Assembly (NCBI RefSeq): GCF_954871325.1 | Contig: NC_088776.1 | Span: 36,008,508 to 36,072,507, forward strand | Direction: 5' to 3' | Length of the DNA stretch: 64,000 nt | Source: Gordionus sp. m RMFG-2023 | Lineage: Eukaryota > Nematomorpha > Gordioida > Chordodea > Parachordodidae | Part shown: positions 21,131 through 32,548 of the stretch, one piece after another | Position numbering within the stretch: the first letter of the stretch is position 1 | Layout of the letters: the number at the start of each line of letters is the position of its first letter | Notes under the pieces: model-generated | Told to the model about the DNA's origin: nothing | What the model saw: only the letters and a program-made list of their open reading frames with translations | Databases searched by the model: none | Position numbers and translations under genes: made by a program

Positions 21131-21815
21131 AGATAATAAATAATTTTTATATTAAAATGAAAAAATATAATGAGAATAAGAATAAAATTATGAATATTTT
21201 TTTTATAAGTAATATAAATATTATGATGAAAAAATAGTATTTTTGTTTAGTAAGAATACAAAAAAAATTTATAATAAAATATGCCAAATTTTTTTTATAT
21301 AATTTTTTTAGAGAAATTGTTTTTTTGAACCCTTATGTGGTCAACGTTGCATAAATGATTTAGTAAAAACATATGATTATAAATCCGAATAGAATGATGG
21401 GCCAAAATTAATTAGAATAGGTTAAGGCATCTATAAGAAATAAATTTATGTCAATTGCATTAAATAAAAATAAATACTTTTTCAACGAATGAAACGTTTG
21501 ACATTTTAATAGTCCAAAATTGTCGAACTTCAATGGCATCTAGCGCACTCAAAAATAAATATTTAAGCGTTTAATATTACATTGCATCCCAGAAATAAAA
21601 ACTGGCTTATTTATAAATTTGGGTAGTATATAACTAATGCACCAAGCATCATTAATTAAAAAAAAATCGATCAATTTGTTGGTGAATTTTACATGAAATC
21701 ACCAATTAATTTTTTAATTACATTTTATTCCAATAGATAAAGTAATTAGATTATTTAAAAAAGAGTCTTTCTTTTTCCTCTGGAGCCTAGATTATTGCCA
21801 GAATCATTCTAGTCT
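21131..21815. other. Spacer, nothing recognised
   Basis: AT-rich sequence with a slightly more complex patch at 21,480-21,560 (CGAATGAAACGTTTGAC and so on). No gene, end repeats or RNA could be supported. Confidence 0.4.
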
Positions 21816-21823
21816 ATATAAAG

Positions 21824-22536
21824 CAGGGTTGGGTAGTAACACTAATACTTATAATTAAAATAAAATACTTTTTTTGCATTTAATATTTATTTGAATATTT
21901 TAGAAAGTATTTAGTATTTGTTTTAAATAATAAAAAATAAGTAGTATTTTGTATTTATTATGATTTCACCATCAGACGAAATATAAATACTTTTTTTTTA
22001 AATTATAAAGACTTATGGATTATTTTTTAAAACAAAAATTTATAATATAAATATAGTGATCAAGCTAAATGTAATATCTACTAAAAAATAAAACCAAAAT
22101 CGTAAATGGAGCGATTTCATCCTTTAGCGATTTAATATACGATCTGCAAAACCATGATGTTAATTATATTTTTTGAAATTATTACATAATTTCTGATATA
22201 CTGCTGTAATAATAAATATTATATTTATAATGTTTGCATATTACTGCAGATATAATTTTAGAAATTGGTAATATAAAAATTATTTAAGTAAAAAATAAAT
22301 TGATGCTGTGATAAAAAAAATGGATTTGCAAAAAGTTTTCGTCAAAGTATTTATTTGTGCAAAAAGTTTTCGTCAAAATATTTGTATTTAAATACTTTTT
22401 TGAAAATATTTTATAGGTATTTAGTATTTATATTTAAAACATTTTTTTAAAACGTATTTGTATTTATATTCAAATACCTTCTTTAAGTGTATTTGTATTT
22501 ATAATCAAATACAATTTTTTTAGAATTTGCCCCCTG
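21824..22536. mobile_element. hAT-type MITE (CAGGGTTGGG end)
   Basis: The left end is CAGGGTTGGGTAGTAACAC and the right end, read inward, is CAGGGGGCAAATTC. Both begin CAGGG as many hAT elements do. Flanking octamers are ATATAAAG (21,816-21,823) and ATATAAAT (22,537-22,544), seven of eight matching, consistent with an 8-bp hAT target duplication that has since changed once. The subterminal regions repeat AAATAC/GTATTT motifs many times (TATTTAGTATTTATATT). There is no transposase; 713 bp. Confidence 0.6.
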
Positions 22537-23680
22537 ATATAAATACCTTGTGAATTTTAGATCGTTTTTTTAAATTTATATGGGAAATCTATAATATAAA
22601 AATTAATATAAATTAGCCTTTTCAAAAACACATCGAAATTTGATTCGTTTTAAATAACCCTAATCGAATAAAATAGTACGAATAAGCATTATTAACATTT
22701 GTCGTTTCTATTGATAACCTCAATCTAACTTATGTAAATTAAATTAATATGCATTGATTTCGTTATTACATCATCGCATATTCTTTATCATAGATTTATT
22801 ATAATACAATAATTTTTCTGTAATTTTATAGTTCTGCAAAAACAAATTTTTCGAATAATTAGAGTTGAATGCAAATAATAAATTTTAATTCGTTTAACCT
22901 AAGTTAAAAATCGAATGCGAATAATGCAAAAAAATAGTTCTTAATAGTTTTCCGCAAAATTATCTCAAATTTATTGGGTAGGTATTCTAAAGATATTGGA
23001 ATATGTTTCCAGCGGAATCAGGGCTTTAAAATTGAAAAACTTGTGCACACTCGAAATATCCAACTTTTTTAGGAAATTTTATCTAGGCATACTCGATTTT
23101 TGGCCTTCTATTTTTTAAGATTATGCCCTCAAACCCTCTCTAGAAACATAATATAATAATTTTTTATATATGCCATACTCTTATAAATTAAGTTATTTAT
23201 TCAATAATTGAATTATATAATTTCATAGATGTATTTCTTTATTTTTGAAAATTTAATAATTATCAAATCTTTTTATCAAGACTCTAAAATTATTTTATGA
23301 ATTTTATAACAGTAACCATATGGCTGGATCTTTCTTCATATTTAGTAATATAGTCTAGTTAAAATCTTGTTTGATTCAGGCTTTAGCCATATTAGGTATA
23401 GTCATGCACAACTTTTTATTATAAGCTGTTTAAGTGTTCTCAAAGATCTTCATCTTTTAAAATGCAATAAAATGAATAAACATTACACGCTTGGAAAAGA
23501 TTTTAAAAAATTGTATTTAATCTATTAGATTTGACACAATTGATTGAATGATAAAGATAACAAAATAAGTGTAACAGAAGTATCTCTCAAATACAAAATA
23601 ATTGAGAAAATTTCCATATTATTTAATAAGATTTTTAATACTTTTAATCATTGAAATATTTATAATTTACAACAAAATAG
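22537..23680. other. Spacer upstream of NAF1
   Basis: About 22,615-22,945 contains diverged CGAATAA/TTCGAAT motifs (GAATAAAATAGTACGAATAA, AAAAATCGAATGCGAATAAT) resembling the subterminal repeats of the hAT element at 29.4-30.6 kb, so a decayed relative is likely. No clear first exon or promoter of NAF1 was identified here. The rest is AT-rich sequence. Confidence 0.35.
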
Positions 23681-24405
23681 GATCTGTTTGAGGAAATGCG
23701 GAGGGATTTCAACAAGATTTTAAAGGAGGTATATACCGAACCCTTACCTAAAGATGCTTTAAGTTCTGATATACATTTAATGCAATTTGGGCGCGTGCAT
23801 TCATTTGTAGGTGATAACACGGTAGTTGTATCTTCGATGATCGATAAACCAGCTTTAGGCGAAGGCTCTGTCCTCTTCAACTCTCATAGACAACCCTTAG
23901 GGCCTATTCTAGAAATCTTTGGGCCAGTCACATCCCCATTGTACGTTGTTATACTCGGGCAAACGGTATCTTCAAAAATTTCGACGATCGACGACTGCTT
24001 CGAAAATGGAAAAACAGATGGTGTTAAAAATGATGATAATATGATCGATATGAAAGATGAAGTGATAATATTGTCGGATGAGGGGGCTAACATTCTATCA
24101 AAAGATGTAACCACTCATACAGACATCTACGATAATGTTAATAATGATGCTAATATAATCGATATGAAAGATGAAGTGATAATATCGTCGGATGAGGGGG
24201 CCAACATTCCATCAAATGATATACCCTCTCATATAGACGATAATGCGGGTGATCAAGTTTTATTTCCAATCTCCTGTGATACACATACAATTATGGATAT
24301 CGACACTGAACCAGAGCAAATTACTTATAAACTTGGAGAAATTATATATTATGCTCCATTTATTAAGGAATATACAAGATTTTTGTTTCCCTCTCAATTC
24401 TTAAA
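23681..24405 (+). CDS. NAF1: NAF1 exon: barrel domain with acidic repeat insert
   Basis: Open from the acceptor AAAATAG to the donor TTAAA|GTATAA. Likely initiator ATG at 23,696, or an internal exon. Encodes most of the Gar1/Naf1 domain and the insert holding two DMKDEVIIxSDEGANI copies. Confidence 0.85.
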
Positions 24406-27353
24406 GTATAATTTTAAAAAGGTGATTTGACATAGAGGTGTGCAACTGGCGGAGGGGTTAAATAGTTATAAAACAATAATTTAATATTTCTCGGAAAAAG
24501 GAGCGATTAAAATTTATTTTATTATATCATAATGCATATTTTATAAGGTTAAGTAAAAAATTATAAAGAGCCAAACCAATCAATCAAGTAATTTTAAACG
24601 TTGGACACGTTAAATTTTTTTAAAACAATGGCGAGTGAAAAAATATAGAAGCGAGTTAAAACCTCGCCCATTGCAGACCTCTAATCTAATATGTAGTTTT
24701 TTACTTAAATAGTTTAATACATTCGGATATTATTGTATATATCCAACTTTTAATAAAACACTATAAGGAAGATTAGAATAAAGCAAATGAGCTATTTATA
24801 AAAATGATTCTATGATTACATCATATTTTTATATTGCATTTTATAAATTAATATTATTAAGGATTAAAGGATCAGATGCATCATGGAAAAATGACATCGA
24901 GCCTCCTGATGAATGTAAAGATTTTTCTGACGATGAACAAGAGAGAAGTTTTAAAAAAAATTTACGCAAACCCCAAATAAACAAATCATGGTGAATTTCA
25001 TTTATTATTATTTTTTGATAGAATTATATTGTTAATGGTTAATTTATATCAGTAGCGTTATTAAAAATTTGCACAAGTAGAAAATATTTTAAGCTTGTCA
25101 ACTGCCGGTTTTTATATCTCTTTTATCTACACAACGCTTAATCCTAGCAATCAAATTTTACCGGTTTTTATATCTAATTAACCCATTAAGAAAAGGGTAT
25201 ATAAGCAGGCTTCAAAATAATGATCTAAGCGTCAATTTTTACTAGGGTTAACATAGTTTATCAAATTGATTTAAATCATAATTATTCATTAATTTTTTTG
25301 AATAAAAATTACAACTCAAAATCGTTTTCCTTTTTAGTTTGTAACTGAAATAATTGTTAGTTTTTTATTTTTCCAAGTTAATCCTGAAATTAATTTTTTA
25401 ATTTAATACTCTTAATTTTTTTTAAAGCCATATTTATCTATCATTTACAGTTAATTTAAAGTTTTTTAAAAATAAATTAAATATATATTAGCATTTGAAA
25501 ATATATAAAGCAAAGGAGCAAAAATAATTGGTAATGATTTATCCCATAGCGCTGAGAATGCGGATGAAATCAATCGACAGACCTCAAAAGATATGTTGCT
25601 TTGGTATAAACCTTCGTTCGAGTTCCCCATTACTTGAATATGAGTATTGGAATGAAGAGAATTTTATATAAATGTGAATATTTGTTTCTGTTTAAAATTT
25701 CCGCCTGGGATGATCATTTTGATTTCGTGAAAAAAGTTTATGCATACGAATCGCCATGAGGTGGTCATTTGCATAAGGTATGAGAGTTATACCATTGTTT
25801 CTTTGATTATTATGGGGAAAAGCTCGATAGGCTCTTAGATAGAATGAATTTATCCTTTTCAATGATAGTTCGGACATCCTGAGGAATAATTATAATGTTA
25901 GGATTGGTATGCTTTTACGGTGATAGGCTGACTACAATCTACACATATGGTAAGCGTTAAAACATAGAAACTGAGGTGCGGGGCTATTGATATTCTAAAT
26001 TGATCTGCTGATAAATCCAAACCAAGATTATAACTAGGGGTGACTTCCATCCTGATAAGTTGTTGTCCACTCTAATAGATAAGTAACTTTGGATTAGAAT
26101 AATAAGATACGGTAATCTGGCTATATCGAACGAAAGATGATTGAGTAAGAGTACCTTAATGGAAATAAGGAGATCTAGACCTCGAAAAAACCCAAGACAA
26201 CGTGAATTATTGATAAAGGATGACATGATAAAAATGGATCTTACGAATAGCGATGCAGGGGAGCATAAAAAACGGAGAATAGGTATCAGAAGAAAAATTG
26301 GTATACCGAGTAAACCTGGAAAATTAGCATTAAACGAGAAAACCAGAGCGGTTTTTATAGATGTTGGACGTTTGATTGGATAAATAACATTGATATTCTA
26401 TTTCTCCAGACCTAGACTTAGATACAACATTATCATTTATGGGATCAAAATTGGCTTGAGCAGCTAACCTTGAGGAAATGAAGGTGGATAATGAAAGTGT
26501 AAATGAAGAGCGAATACCAATACCTCCTGATTTATATAGGAGAGTGATGTCAAAAAATAATTGATTTTCAAATATCGAATGGATTCTAAGTTATTTATAA
26601 AATAGCTATTTTTTAAGAACAAATTAATATTAAGACTTGAGATTTTATTGAAATATATTTTTAGATCCTTTTTATTTATTATGACCAAATTTGGAGAAAT
26701 TATATAAATTCTTTAAGATATAATGAAAAATAAGCGTTGCATATATGTAACGGGCGTCTGTGGGTTAATAAATCTCAAGATTATTAATTTAATTATTTTA
26801 CTACTATATTTTTATATGAAATTGACAAAATTATGTAAGCCAACAAGCACACCAATTTCTCGCACGGAATCCCACCAATGATAAGCATTTGCCTAATGCC
26901 TACCAAAACAACCAAAAATTTAAAAAACGAAACAACAGACCATCCACAATTAGCGATGATTCTATTAATAATCGCCAAGGAATCGACGATATGATAAAAA
27001 CATTAGTCAGGGGAGAACCTATCAAAAATGTCAGTAGCAATTATTCGGGTATTAATAGTGAAAATTTGAAAAATAAAATGAAACAAGGCATGGAAAAATT
27101 TGTAAAAGCGGGGCGAAATTCTGACGCCTTAAATTTGAATCTTTTAACTTTCGCCACTCAATTACCTTATATGATGCAACCTATATACGTTCCTTTTCCT
27201 GTACCATCTTACCCCCCACATCCCTTAAATAATGTTATTACACATAGTAAAAAGGAAATGGTTAATAATGATATGCTCGCTGAAGATATTTTGCGTCACG
27301 AAAATTATGGAGATGAAGGGCCACCTTGTTTAAAGAACGTACCTTTTGAATAA
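23681..27353 (+). CDS. NAF1: H/ACA snoRNP assembly factor NAF1 (three exons seen)
   Basis: NAF1 binds dyskerin/Cbf5 in place of GAR1 during nuclear assembly of H/ACA RNPs. Exons 23,681-24,405, 24,862-24,990 and 26,840-27,353 join in phase (2 nt | 1 nt at both junctions) with GT-AG borders. The Gar1/Naf1 barrel begins at FGRVHSFVGDNTVVV and continues through FNSHRQPLGPILEIFGPV. Its last strands (KLGEIIYYAPFIKEYTRFLF) follow after an unusual acidic insert of about 100 residues containing a 38-residue tandem repeat. The family-specific KGSDASWKND and DFSDDEQER blocks are in exon 2. The C-terminal exon is Asn- and Pro-rich (VPFPVPSYPP). From ATG 23,696 the product would be 450 aa, close to human NAF1 (494 aa). 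However, an acceptor-like ATAG at 23,680 and an in-frame stop just upstream suggest a further 5' exon. AATAAA lies at 27,462. Confidence 0.88.
24862..24990 (+). CDS. NAF1: NAF1 exon: KGSDASW block
   Basis: Between acceptor TTATTAAG and donor TCATG|GTGAAT. Encodes IKGSDASWKNDIEPPDECKD and an acidic-basic tail, the most diagnostic NAF1 segment. Confidence 0.85.
24991..26839 (+). other. NAF1 intron with unrecognised coding-like stretch
   Basis: About 25,500-26,460 is richer in G and C and poorer in homopolymers than its surroundings and carries several open segments in different frames. One is 26,141-26,383 (80 codons, very basic: EIRRSRPRKNPRQRELLIKD, then KKRRIGIRRKIGI). Others are near 25,530 (GNDLSHSAENADEINRQTSK) and 25,700-25,860 (HFDFVKKVYAYE, then FFDYYGEKLDRLLDRMN). 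It looks like a decayed inserted gene or element. No family was recognised, and no end repeats were found. Confidence 0.35.
26840..27353 (+). CDS. NAF1: NAF1 terminal exon
   Basis: Acceptor TTATGTAAG, then 171 codons to TAA. Begins QQAHQFLARNPTNDKHLPNA and continues Asn-, Lys- and Pro-rich, with MMQPIYVPFPVPSYPPHP resembling the low-complexity proline-rich C-termini of NAF1 proteins. The phase fits exon 2 exactly. The assignment rests on phase, strand and composition rather than on strong conservation. Confidence 0.65.
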
Positions 27354-29387
27354 TTTGATTTTTATTTTCTCTGATATAAACAGTAATCAATTTATTATAT
27401 ATATGTATACTAATATCACTTACCTAAGTTGTGCGGCATTTTTCAATCTCTAATTATTAAATAATAAAGTAAATCAATTATAAAAAATTTAAATCGTATG
27501 TTAAAGCGAGCTTTATATAAATTGTGAATTTTTAAAAAATTGTAATCAAATCTTTTTTTAAAGAAGATATTCTTAATTTATAATCGAACATCTATTATAG
27601 TTGAATATTTTTTTACAATTAATATTAATAAAATATGTCTACCATGCCATTTAATGAGAAATTTATGCATAAAAAATAGGATGATATATTTTTATATAGC
27701 TAGAAAGATAAAACCCATTCATTAGTTTAAAAAATTGCAAAAAATGTTTTGGATCATACCTGGATTCAAGGAATTTGAACCTAGACTAGGGTTAAGGAAT
27801 ATAAATTAATTTGAATTCAAAATAATGGTAATTAGAGGTAGGCGCGGGTCTTGAAACTCTTCGTGATAGAAGGGTCACATCGTGAGTGAACGAATTACCG
27901 ACCATAATTGGGCGTGACGGACTTTTTCAAAAAATCACTAGGCATGAATATAAATTTTTTAATTGTGTTTTTAGGAATATAATCGAATAAGTATTTTGAA
28001 AAATTAATATCTCTGAAACTATCATTCTTTATATATATTATAAATAAAACAGCCCCCCCCCCCCCCCCCCCCCGAAAACTCCTTTAAAAGACTATCAAGA
28101 TTTGATCTATATTTTTCAGAAAATTAACCAGTAAATTTTGTCAGCCTTAGCTAGTTCTGTTTCCAATGGGTGATTATTTTTTATAACTAATAATAGTTTA
28201 TCAAATGAAAGCCGAACGCAACTAAAATAAAAATATACTGGCATTCTTCATTATTTTTAAATAAGAATTTTGACTTATAAATATGTAATACTTTTTAAAA
28301 AGCAGACATAATTTACACCAATTATATCATTTTTAATTTTAATTAATTTATAAAAGTAAAATAAATAAATTTCAAGAAATAAGAAATAAATATAGCGCTA
28401 TCTTTATTTCTTTTTTTTTATCGGGAAATTTTTACATGAATTTTTTTAAAAAAATTTATGAAAATTAATTATTTTTTTTTGAGTATCTGCCACTGGTATC
28501 GGTTAAAATTGAAAGTACATTTTCTATTTCAATCTTGAACTAGTGAGAGTAATTCCACAAATCAATAATTTTCAGCCTGCTCTCTTTTTTGATAAAAATT
28601 AAGATAAGCCATAAAATAATGATGCTAAAAAATTAGGTGTCATTTTATAAATATAAAAAAGATTTAAATTAACAATGTTGGGGCTTATGTTTACGTTATA
28701 AATTATAAACCTGAATAAGCTCTATGTGTTTCGCTGTCCAAATTTCCTTGAATTTAATATTTTTTTATTTATTTGTAAAAATTATTTAAAATTAGGCCAC
28801 CCTTGGTTTTTTTTATTATTTTTAAAATTAAAAAATAAAAATCGTTTAAATAGATGGTGCTCTCTTATAAATTAACGTCATTTTATTAAAAAAAATTTCC
28901 ATTTTTAAACATAAAAAAACAAGAGTTGCTAGCTTAATATCATGAAATGATATTAATTCTGAGACGATTAATAAAGCATGATTTTCGGCATACTCCTTTC
29001 GATTTTTATAAAAGATTGTATGCAGACTCATGTAATCTATATTTAAGCATAATTTAACCTCCTAGATTTTATACTTTTGAAGATATATAAGGTCAAAGCA
29101 TGAAATTTTTTTTTTGCAAATGTCTATAATCATTAAATTAATAGTTGATTAAAAATTACGCAATTATAAGTCTATACTTTTTTTAGAAAATAATATTTTT
29201 TTTAAAATTTTTTTAGACCATTTATTCCCTGAATGAAATCTAAATTCTCATAAAGAAAATGGTCACCTCCGATTTTTATAAAAATTTTAGATAAGCATTA
29301 CTATTGTCATTCTATATGAGATGAAAAAATTAGAATAGAGTTTACGACTTCATAGACAAAAAACTAATTAAAAAATATTTTTTTATA
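27354..29387. other. Intergenic region after NAF1
   Basis: Contains the NAF1 3' end with AATAAA at 27,462-27,467. At about 27,835-27,935 there is a GC-richer patch of unknown nature (GGTAGGCGCGGGTCTTGAAAC and so on). A run of 21 cytosines lies at 28,053-28,073. The rest is AT-rich and nothing was recognised. Confidence 0.4.
28053..28073 (+). repeat. Poly-C tract (21 C)
   Basis: An uninterrupted run of 21 C in otherwise very AT-rich sequence. Comparable runs of C or G occur near 17,232, 52,676, 58,228 and 61,887. Confidence 0.9.
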
Positions 29388-29395
29388 CTATAGGT

Positions 29396-30599
29396 TAGGC
29401 CTATTCAAAAATAATTCGAATATTCGATTCGAATAATTCGAATCTAATTAAATAATCGAATACGAATAATAAATTATTTGTTTTATCTGAATACGAATAA
29501 TCATTTATTCAATTCGAATAAAACGAATTATTCGTAATATTTAATAAATTGTTTAATAAATCTAACATTTGTCATAGGAAGAATGGGAGGATCTTATAAA
29601 AATTAAAGCTATACTATTGCCTTTATATGAAACTACAAATATGGTATGTGGGGAGAATTATCCTACTTATAATTTGGTTATACCTTATTATATTTTAATT
29701 CTTGAACATCTAAAAAATGAAAAACCTGGTTTCCATAAATCCTTTAACAATAGTTTCAAAGTAACAGTGATAAATTGTTGGGCTATTATAATTTAACTGC
29801 CGATGATGCAATAATAACCACAATATTAGATCCCAGGCTTAAAGTAGAATATTTTAAATCAATATCTGTTGATTATGATATTGATATATCCAAGAATGGA
29901 CAAATTAGGTATTTAATTTACCCCCATTTAAATATGATTTTATTTTATAAGCTCATAATTATAACTGTCAAACAAATAAGGATAAAATTCAACAAAACAG
30001 GCTATACATTGTTTTTAAACAAAATAATATTCAACTGTGTGAAATAGATCTTTATCTGAGTGAACCAAGAGCAAAGAGTGATACTGACCCGTTAATGTGG
30101 TGGAAGGCAAATGCATATCGGATCCCCATACTCTCGAAAATGGCAAGGGATTATCTATCTATACAAGGAACATCAACTGCTTGTGAAAGGCTTTTCTCAA
30201 ATTTATTGTCAAAAAACCGCATGTCATATAAGGAAGAAAATATAAGAAAAACTCTTTGCCTTAAAAATTGGCTTAAATTATAAATTAAATTAATAATATA
30301 TATTTTAATTTTGTTTATAACTTAATTATATATTATTTTTTATCAGATTATTGATTATATATTATTATAATTTTTTCTGTTTAAAATCAAATTTGTAATA
30401 AAAAAATTTGTCAATATATTTGAGTATGATTTATTTTATTAAAAAAATTAATTCGAAATATTCGAATAATTCGAATCGAATACAAATAGTAGATTTTATT
30501 ATTCGTACGAATTCAAATAGTAAATTATTCGATTCCGTTTAAACGAAACGAATATGAATAATGCACTATTCGATTCGAATTCGTTTTTGAATAGGCCTA
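29396..30599 (+). mobile_element. hAT transposon, internally truncated
   Basis: The ends are TAGGCCTATTCAAAAATAAT and, read inward from the right, TAGGCCTATTCAAAAACGAA, a clear terminal inverted repeat. CTATAGGT flanks both sides (29,388-29,395 and 30,600-30,607), the 8-bp duplication typical of hAT. Subterminal regions are packed with ATTCGAAT/TTCGAATA motifs that form many small palindromes. At 1,204 bp it holds only the C-terminal half of a transposase and is therefore non-autonomous. Confidence 0.88.
29580..30283 (+). pseudogene. hAT transposase C-terminal half with dimerisation domain
   Basis: From about 29,580 the frame reads EEWEDLIKIKAILLPLYETT, then GENYPTYNLVIPYY, the hAT segment with an YPT motif. 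TADDAIITTILDPRLKVEYF (from about 29,790) is the region before the hATC domain. The hATC itself is at 30,095-30,283: WWKANAYRIPILSKMARDYL, SIQGTSTACERLFSN, then NRMSYKEENIRKTLCLKNWL. The pieces are in different frames, so at least two shifts are present. The BED finger and the first catalytic region are absent. Confidence 0.75.
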
Positions 30600-30607
30600 C
30601 TATAGGT

Positions 30608-32540
30608 ATATATTTTAATTAACCAAATATTCTTATTATTTTTATATAATTATTTCAATATAATAACTTATCTACGACGTTCCTATCCAAGAAAAATTTT
30701 TATACTATATATAAACCCAATTTATATATTATAAAAATTATATTAAAAAATTATTTTCCTGACAATTGGGACGCCCAGTATAAAAATTGAACTTTTTCAA
30801 ATATATGTCATCACTCAGATTTTTAGCGATCCCAGGAACATAAAAAACATACAGTGATTCCTCTGGGATTGAAACGTTTATATCAAATCGAGTTCGACAG
30901 AAACTAACTACAATAGATTTGGGGTATGGGGATGAAAGTATTACATTTGAAAATATATCGGGTTATGTGACATTGACATGCATATATGAGTCAAATTGGT
31001 GATTGGCTTTGGTAATGTATGGAGATGAAAGTATTGTATTTGAAAATATATCGGGTTATGTGACATTGACATGCATATATGAGTCAAATTGGTGATTAGC
31101 TTTGGTCATTAACAAGAATGAGAAAACGTAGCACCCTTTACTTAAGTAGGGTCCAATTATAAAAGCCTGGGGGAGGGGGCTTTGTTCCACAGACTGCCTA
31201 TTAAAGACCCTTTGGTCCCTTTTCATGGTCTTCGGCAAGGTTTATCCTATAAATCATAGATTGTTCTATTTTTTCTTTTAAATACTTAATTGTTGTTAAT
31301 TCTAACTAAATTTACACAAAATTTGATCATTTTTATCACTGATATAGGATATAAAATGATACCCTTTTACAATTTTATAAGATAAAAACATAATATTACT
31401 TATATTTTATGAATGTTATGAAAATAGAGGAGAAAAGATTTTCTTTCGGTGCTATGAAAATAATTGAATTCTCTACTAAAGCAAATAAACTAGAGAACGG
31501 AGTTCTCTTGCTTCTTTAGTTGGGATGAGTTAATCAAAAGTCAAAATCCAAGGTATGACACCTTTCGTCAAATAGCATTAAGTTGATATTTAGCCCTGAT
31601 TGGATTTAACGATAATTTTTTTGTTTCCATTAGCAACAAGTTCTTTATACAGGGTTATTTTGGCTCAACTGGTTAGGGCTGGCAAAATTTGTGATTTTTT
31701 TATTTAAATCGCGATTTAAACTAAATACTAATATTTAATTAGAGAAATTACAAATTTAGATTTAAAAATATCATGCATCATAATTTTTTTTAACCTTAAT
31801 ATAATATTTCTTTATAAGTAAATTTCTTCAGGAAATTATTGAAAAGTCTGTTTTTGGCAAATTAAAATCCGACTTCCAATCAAAAATTTGTTTAAAAAAT
31901 TTTTAACTAGTCGATATCAGTGAGTAGGAAAGAAAATCATTTTCTAAAACGAATACTCTTGTGAATATCCTCAAATAAAAGTGTAAACCACATTTAAAAT
32001 TTTATTTTTCTGACTAATATGGTGATGGTTTTTAATTTTAGTTAGCTATTGTTATTTCCCAATTGGGTGTCCTGAATAATAAAGGAGAATCTTCTGTGAA
32101 TATATATAGATTTTATTAAATCTAATGTTAAATATATGAATGTAAAATATATGAATTTGTATTCATAAATGTAGGAAGATATGGATAAATAGGTATTGTA
32201 TATCATTTCCTGAGGTCACATATTAATGGTGAGAGAAAAGTATTATATTGACTTTTAATGTTCAATTGGCTAAATATAATTTAAATTTATTTGTTGAATT
32301 TAAAATGTAAAATTTTTAGATAATAACTTACTATTTATCTTTGATTATATTTTGCCGAATACTTAAGGCTAATTCTGCAACATTAGATTGAATATTTTGA
32401 AAATTAATTTTAATATTACATATGCCTTCTAATATAGAATCAAGAATTTTTTTAAAACAGCTATCATCGATTAATTTTAATGGTCTGCCATTAAAAGTGA
32501 ACAACTCAGTACAAGCATCGATTATTATTATTTTTATTTA
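30608..32540. other. Intergenic region with a 93-bp tandem duplication
   Basis: The sequence at about 30,925-31,017 is repeated at about 31,018-31,110 (GATGAAAGTATT, then TCGGGTTATGTGACATTGAC). It is followed by a GC-richer stretch, 31,130-31,255, with no identified role. Near 31,655 a tRNA A-box-like TGGCTCAACTGGTTAGGGC is seen without a B box. Otherwise AT-rich. Confidence 0.4.
30925..31110 (+). repeat. Tandem duplication, 93-bp unit
   Basis: Two adjacent near-identical copies (three or four differences), with GATGAAAGTATT at 30,931 and again at 31,024. Each ends GAGTCAAATTGGTGATT. Confidence 0.8.
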
Positions 32541-32548
32541 GTTTTAAT

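Noticed and set aside
26141-26383. Basic ORF considered as an extra NAF1 exon
   Set aside because: NAF1 exons on either side already join in phase, and no good acceptor and donor pair frames this ORF.
31640-31700. tRNA A-box-like sequence
   Set aside because: No B box or cloverleaf downstream.
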